Origin: Halorussus pelagicus
Lineage (GTDB): Archaea > Halobacteriota > Halobacteria > Halobacteriales > Haladaptataceae
DNA: 64,000 nt
Assembly (NCBI RefSeq): GCF_004087835.1
Contig: NZ_CP035119.1
Location: forward strand, 2,418,001 to 2,482,000
Direction: 5' to 3'
How positions within the stretch are numbered: position 1 is the stretch's first letter; each line of letters begins with the position of its first letter. Of this stretch, positions 24,985-33,980 are shown one piece after another. A model generated the notes under the pieces. It saw only the letters and a program-made list of their open reading frames with translations, did not search any database and had not been told where the DNA came from. Position numbers and translations under genes: made by a program.

Positions 24985-25818
24985 CTACCCGAGGTCGGTC
25001 CGCTCGAAGCGCAGGTAGCCCACCAGTAGGGGCAACAGAATCCACGCGCCCAGAATGACGAGCGAGAACTCGGCTTCGAGGTAGAACGGCGTCGAGGGGT
25101 CCGCGGGCGGAATGTCACGGTAGCCCTCGGGGAACGCCAGTCGGAGCGATTGGAGGTACGCCGCCGCGGGACTCAGCGACTGGACGAACGCCTCGGTGTT
25201 TTGCGAGAGCGCGACTCCCAGCGTGTCCTCGAAGACGAACCGGAGCGCGCCGACGACCGAGAACGCCGACCCCTGAATCCAGAGGATGTTGAACACGAAG
25301 AAGTAGCCGACCGACCCGGCCATCGCCCGCGAGCGCGAGGCGGTCAGCGCCGAGATACCGATGGCGACGGCGACGTACGCCAGCGCGAAGTAGAGGACGA
25401 GCGCGACGACCCGAGCGAACGTTGCGAGTTCGAGAGCGGGGTAGAGCGCCGCGGTCAGCGCCGCGCCGACGGCGAACGCCACCGTAATCGCGCCACAGAC
25501 CAGTCCGGCCCGCGAGAGGAACTTGCCGAACACCACGTCGCGGCGACGGTTCGGAATCGACAGCAGGAACTTGATGCTTCCCGACTCGCGCTCGCCAGCG
25601 ACGGCGAGGTAGGCCGCCACCAGCGCGACTAAGGGGATGAACAGGATGGCCAGCCCCGACATGTTCCAGAGCTGTCGCAGGACCGAGGGGTCCTGACCCG
25701 TACTGCCGGTGTAGAAGAACAGCGCGGCGAACAGCGTGTAGATGCCCCCGACAAACCAGAGGAGTTTCGCGCGGCGAACGTCCTTGAAGTCCTTGCTGAC
25801 AACGGCGCGGAGACTCAT
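24985..25818 (-). CDS. ABC-2-type exporter permease
   Basis: 277 residues with six hydrophobic helices. The N-terminus AVVSKDFKDVRRAKLLW is the amphipathic entry helix of NosY/ABC-2 permeases, and AGERESGSIKFLLSIPNRRRDVVFGKFL is their conserved cytosolic stretch. It exports or expels a compound together with the ATPase encoded just upstream. The genes overlap by 4 bp. Substrate is unknown; multi-copper or nitrous-oxide reductase neighbours are absent. Confidence 0.82.
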   Translation of the reverse strand: MSLRAVVSKDFKDVRRAKLLWFVGGIYTLFAALFFYTGSTGQDPSVLRQLWNMSGLAILFIPLVALVAAYLAVAGERESGSIKFLLSIPNRRRDVVFGKFLSRAGLVCGAITVAFAVGAALTAALYPALELATFARVVALVLYFALAYVAVAIGISALTASRSRAMAGSVGYFFVFNILWIQGSAFSVVGALRFVFEDTLGVALSQNTEAFVQSLSPAAAYLQSLRLAFPEGYRDIPPADPSTPFYLEAEFSLVILGAWILLPLLVGYLRFERTDLG

Positions 25819-26810
25819 GCCGTCACCTCCGAGGCGTCTTCGGGTTCGGCGTCGGTTTCATGCGCCTCGCTCCCGGTCGCGCCGGTTCCGTCGCCGGGGT
25901 TAGTCGCGGTGTACTGGTTGAACAGGTCTTCGAGCGACGACTCCTCGGAGTGGATGTCCCGAACCGTCGTTTCCTCGTCGATGCGCTTGAGGACGGTCAT
26001 CTTCGCGCCGGGGTCCGAGCAGACCGCGGTCACGTCGGTTCCCTCGACGCTCGCGCGCTCGACGCCCCCGAGGTCCGCGAGTGCGGTTGAGTCGAAGCCC
26101 TCGGGCACGCGGTCCACGGTGGCGGTAATCTGGCTGGTTCCGCCGGTCGATTCCCGGAGACCCGCGATGGTGTCCTCGGCGACGAGGCGGCCGTTGCTCA
26201 TGATGCCCACGCGGTCACAGACCGCCTCGACCTGCGGCAGGATGTGACTGGAGAAAAAGACGGTCGTTCCCCGGTCGGCCTCCTCGCGGAGCAGTTCGCG
26301 CATCTCCTGAATCCCGTTGGGGTCGAGTCCCGAGGAGGGTTCGTCCAGAATCAGCAGGTCGGGGTCGCCGACCAGCGCCATCCCGAGCGCGAGGCGCTGG
26401 CCCATTCCCTTTGAGTACCCGCCAGCGCGTCGCTGGCGGTCCTCGCGGCCGAGACCCACCCGGTCGAGAATCGCGTCGGGGTCGGCGTCCGCGCCCTTGG
26501 TCTGGGAGACCCACTCGACGTGTTCGCGGCCGGTGAGTCGGTCGTAGAGGGTCGCGCCCTCGGGGAGGACGCCGACGCGCTCGCGGATGGCTTGAGTTTC
26601 GCGCTGAGCGTCGTGGCCCAGCACCTCCGCGGACCCCTCGCTCGGCCGGATGAAGTCCAGCAGGAGGTTGATGGTCGTGGACTTGCCCGCGCCGTTCGGC
26701 CCGAGGAAGCCGAATATCTCGCCGGACTCGACGGTCAGGTCGAGCGAATCGACGGCGACCACGTCCGCGCCGAACCGTTTGGTCAGTCCGCGAGTCTCTA
26801 TCGCGGGCAT
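25815..26810 (-). CDS. ABC-2-type exporter ATP-binding protein
   Basis: 331 residues. Walker A GPNGAGKST (about 36-44), signature YSKGMGQRL, Walker B LLILDEPSSGLDP and H-loop SSHIL are all visible, as in DrrA/CcmA-type exporters. The C-terminal 90 residues form a small beta-rich domain followed by an acidic tail. It works with the permease downstream (ATG/stop overlap). Its start has no nearby TATA; an AT-rich TATAAAAG word lies 130 bp upstream at 26944. Confidence 0.85.
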   Translation of the reverse strand: MPAIETRGLTKRFGADVVAVDSLDLTVESGEIFGFLGPNGAGKSTTINLLLDFIRPSEGSAEVLGHDAQRETQAIRERVGVLPEGATLYDRLTGREHVEWVSQTKGADADPDAILDRVGLGREDRQRRAGGYSKGMGQRLALGMALVGDPDLLILDEPSSGLDPNGIQEMRELLREEADRGTTVFFSSHILPQVEAVCDRVGIMSNGRLVAEDTIAGLRESTGGTSQITATVDRVPEGFDSTALADLGGVERASVEGTDVTAVCSDPGAKMTVLKRIDEETTVRDIHSEESSLEDLFNQYTATNPGDGTGATGSEAHETDAEPEDASEVTA

Positions 26811-27050
26811 GAGTGGAGAATCGTCGCGTCGGGGTCGGTCTCTCGGGCGGCGCTGGGCGATACCCGGAGTCGGTTCGTCGGGACGTCAGTGGCGGACGGC
26901 GGGTGTCTCGTCGGTTTCACGGACGAACGAAAGGCCACGAGGAATATAAAAGCTCCCGCACAGTTGCCAGCTCTGCAACTGCGCCCGGCGTTTTCGCGGG
27001 CGAGTCGGAGAGCGCGCACACGCGATTTCGGGCGGTTAGGCCGGGCCTAC

Positions 27051-28871
27051 TCAGACGTGTTTGCCGAGGAAATCGGCGACCGTCGTGTACGCCTCGATGC
27101 GGTTCTCCAACTTCGTGAATCCGTGGCCCTCGTCCTCGAAAATCAATTTCTCGACGGGCACACCCTGCTCGGCCGCCGTCTCGGCTATCTGCTCGGCCTC
27201 GCCCACCGGGACCCGAGGGTCGTTCGCGCCGTGGAGGACCAGCAGGGGCGCGCGGATGTTCTCGACGTTGTTCGTGGGACTGATGGACTCCAAGAACTCG
27301 CGGTCGTCGGCCAGCGACCCGTACTCGGCCTCGCGGTGTTCGCGCCGCCAGTCGCCCGTGTTTTCGAGGAACGTGACGAAGTTGGCGATGCCGACCACGT
27401 CCACGCCCGCGGCCCAGAGGTCGGGATACTCCGTCAGGGCCGCCAGTACCATGAACCCGCCGTAGGACCCGCCGAAGGCGACGACGCGCTCGGGGTCGAT
27501 TTCGGGCCGGTCGTGAAGCCACTCGACGCCCTCCGCGATGTCCCGAACCGAGTCCATGCGCTTTTCCACGTCGTCAAGATGGGTGTAGGCCGTGCCGTAC
27601 CCCGTCGAACCGCGGACGTTCGGTTCGAAGTAGGCGTAGCCGCGGTTCAAGAAATACTGCTTGACCGGATGGAACGTCGGTCGGCGTTGGCTCTCGGGAC
27701 CGCCGTGGATGTCCACGATGACGGGCGTCTCGCCCGGTGTCGCGTCTTCAGGCACCGAGAAGAAGGCCGGAATCTCGCGGCGCTCGCCCGACTCGTCGTC
27801 GTCAAACGTCTCGTAGCGAACCAACTCCGGTTCCACGAAGGACTCTTTGGGCAGGCCCGCGGTCGCGGCGTCGGTCCAGCGCTCGGTCTCGCCGGATTCC
27901 ACGTCCACGACGGAGACGTTGGTGTTCTCGGCGCTTCCCGTGACGCCGAACGCCACCCGCTCGGCGTCGCGGTCGAAGACCCCGGTGCCGGTGACGGCTT
28001 TCGGGAGGTCGGGCGTGGGGAACGTCTCGAACTCGGTCTCGCCGGTGAGTTCGCCGACCGTGAGGTCGGTGTAGCCGTCTACGTTTCGACCGAAGACGAA
28101 CCGACCGGTGTCCTCGTCCACGGTGACGCTCTCGACGTTCCACTCCCCGCCCGAGGCGACCGTCTCCAACGCTCCGGTTTCGAGGTCGAGACGCGCGAGG
28201 TACATCGTATCGGCACCCTCGTCGGTGCGCAGGTAGAGCGCGTCGCCGTCGGGACCCCAGTTAACCGACTGATAGCGAACGTCGCCCCCGTGGGGCGTCA
28301 CGCAATCGAGGTCGCCGGTAGCGAGGTCGAGGACGTACACGTCGTAGTCGAAACTGGAGTGCATCTCGGTGACGGCGAGGCGGTTCCCCTCGGGACTCCA
28401 CCCCGCGACCGTGAGCCAACCGTCGCCCTCGTAGACCATCTCGGCGTCGTCGCCGCACTCGTCGCGGCCCTGCACGTACACGTCGAAAACCGACTCGTCG
28501 CGCCGGTTCGACGTGAACGCGAACCTCGACCCGTCCGAGTTCCACTCGCCCCAGTGGTGGATGGCCTCGGGCATGTCGGTCAGCGGCGTGACGGTCTCGC
28601 CGTCGGCGTCGAGTCGGAACAGTTGGGTGCGCTCGTCGCCGCCCTGGTCCATCCCGAAGACGAGTTCGTCACGCTCGGGCGACCAGTCCGCGAAGCTGAC
28701 TTCCTCCTCCTCGAAGGTGAGTTGCTGGGGCCACTCGCCGGGTTCGTCGAGTCGCCATACCTGCGGTACGCCTGTCGTATTCAGCAGGAACGCGAGTTCC
28801 CCGTTAGGACCGAACGTCGGGACCCTCGCGCTCCGGACGTTGAGATAGCGCTCGAAATCGTACGTTGGCAT
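27051..28871 (-). CDS. S9-family serine peptidase (prolyl-oligopeptidase/acylaminoacyl type)
   Basis: 606 residues. The N-terminal half (about 5-340) is a WD/Kelch-like beta-propeller with repeated DWSPERDELVF, EWNSDGSRFAF and GWSPEGNRLAV blades. The C-terminal alpha/beta-hydrolase domain holds the triad: Ser469 in GGSYGG, Asp551 in GANDPRV and His583 in DEGHGF. No signal peptide is seen, so it acts in the cytosol on short peptides. The ATG at 28871 is preferred to an in-frame start nine codons upstream. It is monocistronic. Confidence 0.9.
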   Translation of the reverse strand: MPTYDFERYLNVRSARVPTFGPNGELAFLLNTTGVPQVWRLDEPGEWPQQLTFEEEEVSFADWSPERDELVFGMDQGGDERTQLFRLDADGETVTPLTDMPEAIHHWGEWNSDGSRFAFTSNRRDESVFDVYVQGRDECGDDAEMVYEGDGWLTVAGWSPEGNRLAVTEMHSSFDYDVYVLDLATGDLDCVTPHGGDVRYQSVNWGPDGDALYLRTDEGADTMYLARLDLETGALETVASGGEWNVESVTVDEDTGRFVFGRNVDGYTDLTVGELTGETEFETFPTPDLPKAVTGTGVFDRDAERVAFGVTGSAENTNVSVVDVESGETERWTDAATAGLPKESFVEPELVRYETFDDDESGERREIPAFFSVPEDATPGETPVIVDIHGGPESQRRPTFHPVKQYFLNRGYAYFEPNVRGSTGYGTAYTHLDDVEKRMDSVRDIAEGVEWLHDRPEIDPERVVAFGGSYGGFMVLAALTEYPDLWAAGVDVVGIANFVTFLENTGDWRREHREAEYGSLADDREFLESISPTNNVENIRAPLLVLHGANDPRVPVGEAEQIAETAAEQGVPVEKLIFEDEGHGFTKLENRIEAYTTVADFLGKHV

Positions 28872-29254
28872 GCGAACAGATTGCAAGCCGACGGTCAAAT
28901 CGCTTTGGTCTCCGGAAGTCGTCGCGTGCGCCGGGGACGCGCGCGGAAACAGTCGATTACGCCGCCCCTCGCGGGAGTAACGGCGGGTTCCGACTGCGCC
29001 GCGACGCGCCGCCTGCCGGGGTCCGAGCGCGTCGAGGGTCCCGTTCAGTCGGGTGGTCGCTGATGGCGGTCGGTCGCCGAGCCTCGACCCGACGGGTTTG
29101 GCGACTGGTCTCGTTTCGGGTATCTCCCGGAATGGAGAGTTTCGTCCGGCAGCGAGCGCGCAACTTTTGGTTGAACCGTTGAACGATTCTCGCCGGGAAG
29201 TGAACGGTCGAATCCGTTTATCCGGCGTTCTATCGTCTGTTTTCTACGGTACGC
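28872..29254. other. 383-bp intergenic region, promoter at its right end
   Basis: I see no gene in this GC-rich stretch; Arg/Ser-rich open frames on both strands are shadows. The right end turns AT-rich (ATCCGTTTATCCGG, 29212-29225), a TATA-like element about 30-40 bp before the gene at 29255. It separates divergent genes. Confidence 0.45.
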
Positions 29255-29818
29255 ATGGCTACTGAAACCACACGCCCCTCTCGGGAGGAAGTATTCGACG
29301 CCGTCAAGAATCTCCGGCGTCGGTACGTTCTCTACTATCTCCAGCGATACGGCGGCGCTGTTGACCTCGGCGAACTCGCCGAGCAGGTCGCGGCGTGGGA
29401 GAACGACACGACCGTCTCGAACGTGTCGCCGGGAGAGCGCAAGTCCGTCTACAGCGCGCTCCATCAGACCCATCTCCCGAAGTTGCAGTCGGCGGGCGTC
29501 CTCCGGTACGACCCCGACCGGAGTCTGGTCGAACCCACCGAGCGAGCCGAGCGACTGGAACTGCAACTGGCCAGCGACCCCCAGACCTCGGTCCCGTGGC
29601 ACCGGCTTTACCTCGCTCTCGCCGCCGTGAGCCTCGTCCTGCTGGCCTCGGTCTGGGTTGACCTCTACCCCTTCACTCTCCTCTCGGGCGTCCAGTACGC
29701 ACTCGTAGTCATCTCGGTGTTCGGTGCGACCGCGCTGTGTCACACCTACGACCTCCGGCAGTGGCGTCGCCGGGCCGACAACGCTGCGCCGGATTTCATC
29801 CTCGAACTGAACGACTGA
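29255..29818 (+). CDS. Winged-helix (DUF7344-like) protein with two membrane segments
   Basis: 187 residues. The N-terminal domain (about 8-105) reads as a winged helix: FDAVKNLRRRYVLYYLQRYGG, LGELAEQVAAWEND, KSVYSALHQTHLPKLQSAGVLRYD. Two hydrophobic helices follow (about 118-137 and 143-163) and a short polar tail ends the protein. This DNA-binding-fold-plus-membrane layout is very common in haloarchaea, with no defined function. A TATA-like box precedes it. Confidence 0.75.
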   Translation: MATETTRPSREEVFDAVKNLRRRYVLYYLQRYGGAVDLGELAEQVAAWENDTTVSNVSPGERKSVYSALHQTHLPKLQSAGVLRYDPDRSLVEPTERAERLELQLASDPQTSVPWHRLYLALAAVSLVLLASVWVDLYPFTLLSGVQYALVVISVFGATALCHTYDLRQWRRRADNAAPDFILELND

Positions 29819-29926
29819 GCGCCACCGCACGCACCGAGAGAGCGAGCGCCACCGAGCGACCCCCGACCGGCCGCCCCGCGGACCCAAAGAGTTGGGTTTT
29901 TAGTGGCCCGCTTCGTGGCGAAACGT

Positions 29927-31060
29927 ATGCGCGTCGCGTTCGTCTCGGAAACGGTCGCTCAACACCGCCAGACGGGGGCAACGCGACGAATCCGGCGCAC
30001 CGCCGAGGCGCTCGCTGGCCGGGGTCACGACGTGGTCGTCTGCTGTGGACAGTGGTGGGACGGCGACCACGAGACGTTCGAGCAGGACGGCGTGACCTAC
30101 CGGGCAGTCACCGACGGGCGCGGCGAGGGCCGATTCGCCGTCTCGCTCCCGGCCGCCCTCCGGGCCGCCGACCCGGACGTGATTCAGGCCACCGCCGCCG
30201 ACCCGACCCACGTTCTCGCCGCGAAGGCCGCGAGCGTCTTTCTGCGCGCACCGCTTGTGGTGGACTGGTACGAGTCCCCGCAAGCGGGCGACGCCGACGA
30301 CCCCGTCTGGCGACTCGCTGCGACGGTGCCCGAACTCGTTTTAGTTCCGTCCGAAACCGTCCGGACTCGCGTTCGGGAACTCGGCGCGGACGGCGAGGCG
30401 GTCCGGGTCGTGCCCAACGGCATCGACGTGGACGCCATCCGCGCGGCCGACCCCCGCGAAGTCGCCGACATCGTCTACTCCCGGCGACTCGACGCCGACG
30501 CCAACCTCGAAAGCTTGCTCCTCGCGCTGGCGGAACTGCGCGACCACGACTGGTCGGCCGTCGTCATCGGCGACGGTCCCGAACGCGACGTGTACGAGCG
30601 ACAGGTTCGTGACCTGCGAATCGAGGACCGCGTCTCGTTCGCTGGCGACCAACCGCTGGAAAATCGGCTGGCGGCGTTCAAGGGCGCACACGTCTACGCC
30701 CAGACCGCCCGCCGCGAGGCGTTCCCGACCGACCTCCTCCGGGCGCTGGCCGCCGGATGTGCGGGCGTCGTGGAGTACCACGTCGAGTCCAGCGCCCACG
30801 AACTGGTCGAGCAGGAGGACCGTGCGTTCCGGACCACCAGCGAGCAGGAACTCACCGACGCGCTAATCACGGCCAGCGACATGGACCCGATGGAGTTCAA
30901 CGAGAACTTCGCAGAGTACGACGAGGAGCAAGTCCTCGACAAGTACCTCGCGGCCTACGACGAGGCCGGAGACCGGATGAGTTGGGTCGAACCGGCCGCG
31001 GTGGCTGGCGGCGTCGTGTTGGTTGTTGTGTTGGTGGCGCTTCTGGTCTTCTTGCTGTAG
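29927..31060 (+). CDS. Glycosyltransferase family 4-like, C-terminal membrane anchor
   Basis: 377 residues of GT-B fold. The N-terminal Rossmann half starts MRVAFVSETVAQHRQTGATRR. The C-terminal half has VPSETVRTRVRELGADGEAVRVVPNGID, VVIGDGPERDVYERQ and YAQTARREAFPTDLLRALAAGC, the EX7E-type donor region. A single C-terminal helix (about 355-376) anchors it in the membrane. It probably transfers a sugar to a lipid carrier or glycoprotein in surface glycosylation; donor and acceptor are unknown. The ATG at 29927 fits the family start and follows a TTTTTAG promoter patch. Confidence 0.82.
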   Translation: MRVAFVSETVAQHRQTGATRRIRRTAEALAGRGHDVVVCCGQWWDGDHETFEQDGVTYRAVTDGRGEGRFAVSLPAALRAADPDVIQATAADPTHVLAAKAASVFLRAPLVVDWYESPQAGDADDPVWRLAATVPELVLVPSETVRTRVRELGADGEAVRVVPNGIDVDAIRAADPREVADIVYSRRLDADANLESLLLALAELRDHDWSAVVIGDGPERDVYERQVRDLRIEDRVSFAGDQPLENRLAAFKGAHVYAQTARREAFPTDLLRALAAGCAGVVEYHVESSAHELVEQEDRAFRTTSEQELTDALITASDMDPMEFNENFAEYDEEQVLDKYLAAYDEAGDRMSWVEPAAVAGGVVLVVVLVALLVFLL

Positions 31061-31113
31061 AACGAGACCGAAATCGAAACTCCGTCGTCTCTCCTCCGAA
31101 CCGTTCCGGTCGT

Positions 31114-33585
31114 CTATTCTCCGAACTGCTCCGGAGTATCCGCCGCCTCGACAGCGTTTACGGCGGCGACGTTCTCGGCAACGTCGTGAACCCGAACGAT
31201 GTCGGCCCCGCGCTCGGCGGCGATTGCGGTCCCGGCCACCGTCGCCGCGGTCCGGTCGTCGTCTTCGCCGATGAGGTCGAACATCGACTTGTGGGAGTGG
31301 CCGACGAGGACGGGACACTCCAGCGCGTGGAACTCGTCGGTCCGGCCCAGTAACTCAAAACTCTCGGAACTCTCCTTGCCGAAGCCGAGTCCGGGGTCCA
31401 CGAGTATCTGCTCGCGGTCGAGTCCGGCCTTCTCAGCCAGCAGGACCTTCTCCTCTAACTCCTCGATTACGTCCTCGACCACGTCGTCGTAGTGAACGTC
31501 TCTGTCCGGGACGACCGGGGCGTCGATGCTGTGCATCACGACGATGGGCACGTCGCGGTCGGCCGCGACGAAGCGCATCTCCGGGTCTTCGAGACCCGAC
31601 ACGTCGTTAAGGATGTCCGCGCCCGCGTCGAGGGCGGCCTCCGCGACGGCGGCCTTGCGGGTGTCGATGGAAATCGCGGCGTCGAGGTCTGCGATGGCCT
31701 CGATGACCGGAACCACGCGCTCGATTTCGTCTTCGACCGAAATTTCGTCCGCGCCGGGGCGAGTGGACTCGCCGCCCACGTCGATGATGTCCGCGCCCGC
31801 TTCGACCATCTCCTCGGCGCGGGCGATGGCGTCCTCGACGGCCTCGTAGCGCCCGCCGTCGTGGAACGAGTCGGGCGTGACGTTCAGGATGCCCATCACG
31901 GCGGTGCCGTCCTCCCACGGGTAGCCCCGGCGCTCGCTCTCGGTCTGGATGCCCAGCGCCTCGCGCACGTCGTCGGCGAACACCGACAGGCCGTAGGGTT
32001 GGCCGTCGAGTTTCCCGGCGAGGCGCTTGAACTGCGCGAGCGTGCCCATCAACACTACGTCCACGTTCTGGTCGTCCTGCTCGTTGGTTCCCGAGACCGC
32101 GCACTCGCCGCCGAGACTCAGCATCTCCTCTTTGAGGTAGCGCGCCTGTCGGACCTGCACGCGGGTCTTCAGCACGCGGTGGACCGCCTTGCCGCGCATC
32201 CGCCAGACGCCGGGGTCAGTCACGTCCGCGCCCGAAAGTGCCTCGCGGGCGTCGTCCAGATTCCGGATGCGCTTGGGAATCTCGGCGCGAGTCCAGCGCG
32301 TCCGGGCCTCGGCGACGGCGTACAGCGACCCCGCGACCAGTACGAGGTCGTCCTCCTCGGCGGCGTTCAGCGCGTTCTCGACCGCGCCCTCCACCGCGTT
32401 GCGGGTCAGCACCTCGCCAGCGCCCGCCTCCTCGAAGGCGCGGGCGACGACCGCCTCGTCCTCCGCGCGGTCCAGATTCGGTTGGCAGGCGACCACTCGG
32501 TCTGGCGTCGGCAGGGCCTCGGCCATCCCCCGGAGGTCCTTGTCGTGCATCGCGCCGAAGACGAGATGGAGGTCGTCGTACTCGCCGTCGAACTCGCCGA
32601 CGGTCTCGGCCAACGCCTCGCACGCGCCAGGGTTGTGCGCCCCGTCGAGGGCGACGACGGGGTCACGGCCCATCACCTCGAACCGGCCGGGCCAATCAGC
32701 CTTCCGGAGGCCGCGGGCGAGTGTGTCCTCGTTCAGCGCGGTCTCCGGCAGGTCGCGGCGCGCCGCGACCTGTCGGGCCAGCGCGGCCGCCACACCCGCG
32801 TTTTGCGCCTGATACTCTCCGAGCAGGGGAATCTCGGTCTCGACGCTCCAGTCGGGACCGGCGAGCGAAATCGCGGCCTCGGTGTGGTTGGTCCGGCCGC
32901 CGTACTCGACCTGCACGTCCGGCGCTTCGGCGTCCTCACCCACACGGACGACCTCGCCCGCCTGTTCCCGTACCGCGTCCAGCGCCTCGCCGGTCGTCGC
33001 GGTCACGAGCGGTGCGTCCGCGGGCGCGACGTGGGCCTTGTCGCGGGCGATTTCCTCGATAGTCTCGCCGATGATGCCGGTGTGTTCCAAGGTGACGCTC
33101 GTGACCGCGCTGGCGACGGGGTCCACGACGCTGGTCGCGTCGTACCGCCCGCCGATGCCGACCTCCAGAATCGCCACGTCGAGGTCCTCGCGGCCGAACT
33201 GCCAGAGCGCGAGTCCCGTCATCACCTCGAAGAAGGTGGGGGCCTCGCCGTCCGCGGCCCGGTCCTCGACGTACTCTTTCACCGATTCGACGTACTCGAC
33301 CAGCGCGGACTTGGGAATCTTGCGACCGTTCGCTCGGATGCGCTCGCGCACGTCGTCGAAGTGCGGAGAGGTGTAGAGTCCAACGTCGAGGTCCGCCTCG
33401 CGGAGGGCGCGCTCGGCCATTCTGGCCGTCGATCCCTTCCCGTTCGACCCGGCCACCTGCACGAAATCGACCCCCTCGTGGGGGTCGCCGAGGTGGGCGA
33501 GAAGTTCCGCGGTCGATTCCGTCCCCGGTTTGGGGCGGAACCGACGCAGGTCGAACAGGAAGTTCGCCGCCTCGTGGTAGTCCAT
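31114..33585 (-). CDS. folP: Bifunctional folylpolyglutamate synthase / dihydropteroate synthase
   Basis: 823 residues. The N-terminal FolC-like half (about 1-430) has GSNGKGS at 46-52 and the YTSPHFDDVRERI and DGAHNPGA ligase motifs. A middle part (about 435-545) leads into a dihydropteroate synthase domain starting at GILNVTPDSFHDGG and continuing with VGGESTRPGA, SIDTRKAAVAEAAL and LVGHSHKS. The fused enzyme joins pterin to p-aminobenzoate and extends the product with glutamate. This folC-folP fusion is known in haloarchaea (folCP). The large plus-strand frame across it is a shadow. Confidence 0.9.
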   Translation of the reverse strand: MDYHEAANFLFDLRRFRPKPGTESTAELLAHLGDPHEGVDFVQVAGSNGKGSTARMAERALREADLDVGLYTSPHFDDVRERIRANGRKIPKSALVEYVESVKEYVEDRAADGEAPTFFEVMTGLALWQFGREDLDVAILEVGIGGRYDATSVVDPVASAVTSVTLEHTGIIGETIEEIARDKAHVAPADAPLVTATTGEALDAVREQAGEVVRVGEDAEAPDVQVEYGGRTNHTEAAISLAGPDWSVETEIPLLGEYQAQNAGVAAALARQVAARRDLPETALNEDTLARGLRKADWPGRFEVMGRDPVVALDGAHNPGACEALAETVGEFDGEYDDLHLVFGAMHDKDLRGMAEALPTPDRVVACQPNLDRAEDEAVVARAFEEAGAGEVLTRNAVEGAVENALNAAEEDDLVLVAGSLYAVAEARTRWTRAEIPKRIRNLDDAREALSGADVTDPGVWRMRGKAVHRVLKTRVQVRQARYLKEEMLSLGGECAVSGTNEQDDQNVDVVLMGTLAQFKRLAGKLDGQPYGLSVFADDVREALGIQTESERRGYPWEDGTAVMGILNVTPDSFHDGGRYEAVEDAIARAEEMVEAGADIIDVGGESTRPGADEISVEDEIERVVPVIEAIADLDAAISIDTRKAAVAEAALDAGADILNDVSGLEDPEMRFVAADRDVPIVVMHSIDAPVVPDRDVHYDDVVEDVIEELEEKVLLAEKAGLDREQILVDPGLGFGKESSESFELLGRTDEFHALECPVLVGHSHKSMFDLIGEDDDRTAATVAGTAIAAERGADIVRVHDVAENVAAVNAVEAADTPEQFGE

Positions 33586-33693
33586 GTCTGCGTGATGCCA
33601 CGCGGCGCGCTTAGGAGTATCGGAGTCGGAAACGGTCGGGACCGCGAGCGACTGCCCGAACGACCGCGCCGAATTTTGGGTAGCACTTACAGA

Positions 33694-33707
33694 CTTATAA
33701 ATATATA
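33694..33707 (+). promoter_or_regulatory. TATA box array
   Basis: CTTATAAATATATA lies 54-67 bp before the micro-ORF ATG. It would place transcription start near 33725-33732 and give a leader of about 30 nt containing the Shine-Dalgarno. Confidence 0.55.
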
Positions 33708-33746
33708 TTAGAAAATTATTTGTATAAATATGAAATCCGATAATAC

Positions 33747-33754
33747 GGAGGTGA
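33747..33754 (+). promoter_or_regulatory. Perfect Shine-Dalgarno of the micro-ORF
   Basis: GGAGGTGA is an eight-base match to the anti-SD at the 3' end of archaeal 16S rRNA, 6 nt before the ATG at 33761. Such a full match is uncommon in haloarchaea and argues for real translation. Confidence 0.7.
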
Positions 33755-33760
33755 CAACGT

Positions 33761-33832
33761 ATGTTCTCGTTCCCCGTTTCGCCGCTGGATTGCGTCTGTA
33801 ACGACGAAGGATGCTACTGTGGCGACTTTTAA
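33761..33832 (+). CDS. 23-residue Cys-rich micro-ORF
   Basis: The predicted peptide has an N-terminal FSFPVSPLD half and a Cys-rich C-terminal half, CVCNDEGCYCGDF, with four cysteines in a CxC...CxC arrangement. Evidence for it being real is the perfect SD six bases upstream, the strong TATA array, an AT-rich isolated location and TAA termination. No family is recognised. It could be a metal-binding microprotein, a precursor peptide or a regulatory leader peptide. It lies between two minus-strand genes, so it is its own unit. Confidence 0.5.
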   Translation: MFSFPVSPLDCVCNDEGCYCGDF

Positions 33833-33980
33833 GTAGCTCCCAAAGTCGTTGCGCCAAACTGAATCATATTTTTGCCGGTCAACCATCGACATTGGACTAG
33901 CCGCTGGTAGCGAACCGGTCTGCTCGCTCTGCCGGGATGGCACCCGTCTCGAAAGACGATACGACGAACCTACACATCGC

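Larger units (their letters stand above)
33586..33980. other. 395-bp AT-rich intergenic region with micro-ORF
   Basis: The only sustained AT-rich block in this part of the window. It holds a strong TATA array (33694-33707), a second AT-rich run to 33732, a perfect Shine-Dalgarno and the 23-codon ORF at 33761. A 75-codon minus-strand frame (33716-33943) has no promoter logic and crosses the micro-ORF, so I do not call it. Confidence 0.5.

Noticed and set aside
26520-29063. 847-codon plus-strand frame over the ABC ATPase and S9 peptidase genes
   Set aside because: It crosses two well-supported minus-strand genes and their spacer; no domain seen.
28865-29182. 105-codon frame between the S9 peptidase and the winged-helix membrane gene
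   Set aside because: Arg/Ser-rich, overlaps the peptidase start, no promoter spacing or motif.
31492-33711. 739-codon plus-strand frame over folP
   Set aside because: Mirror frame of the folC-folP gene in high-GC DNA; His/Val/Arg-rich composition without motifs, while the minus-strand product has clear FolC and DHPS signatures.
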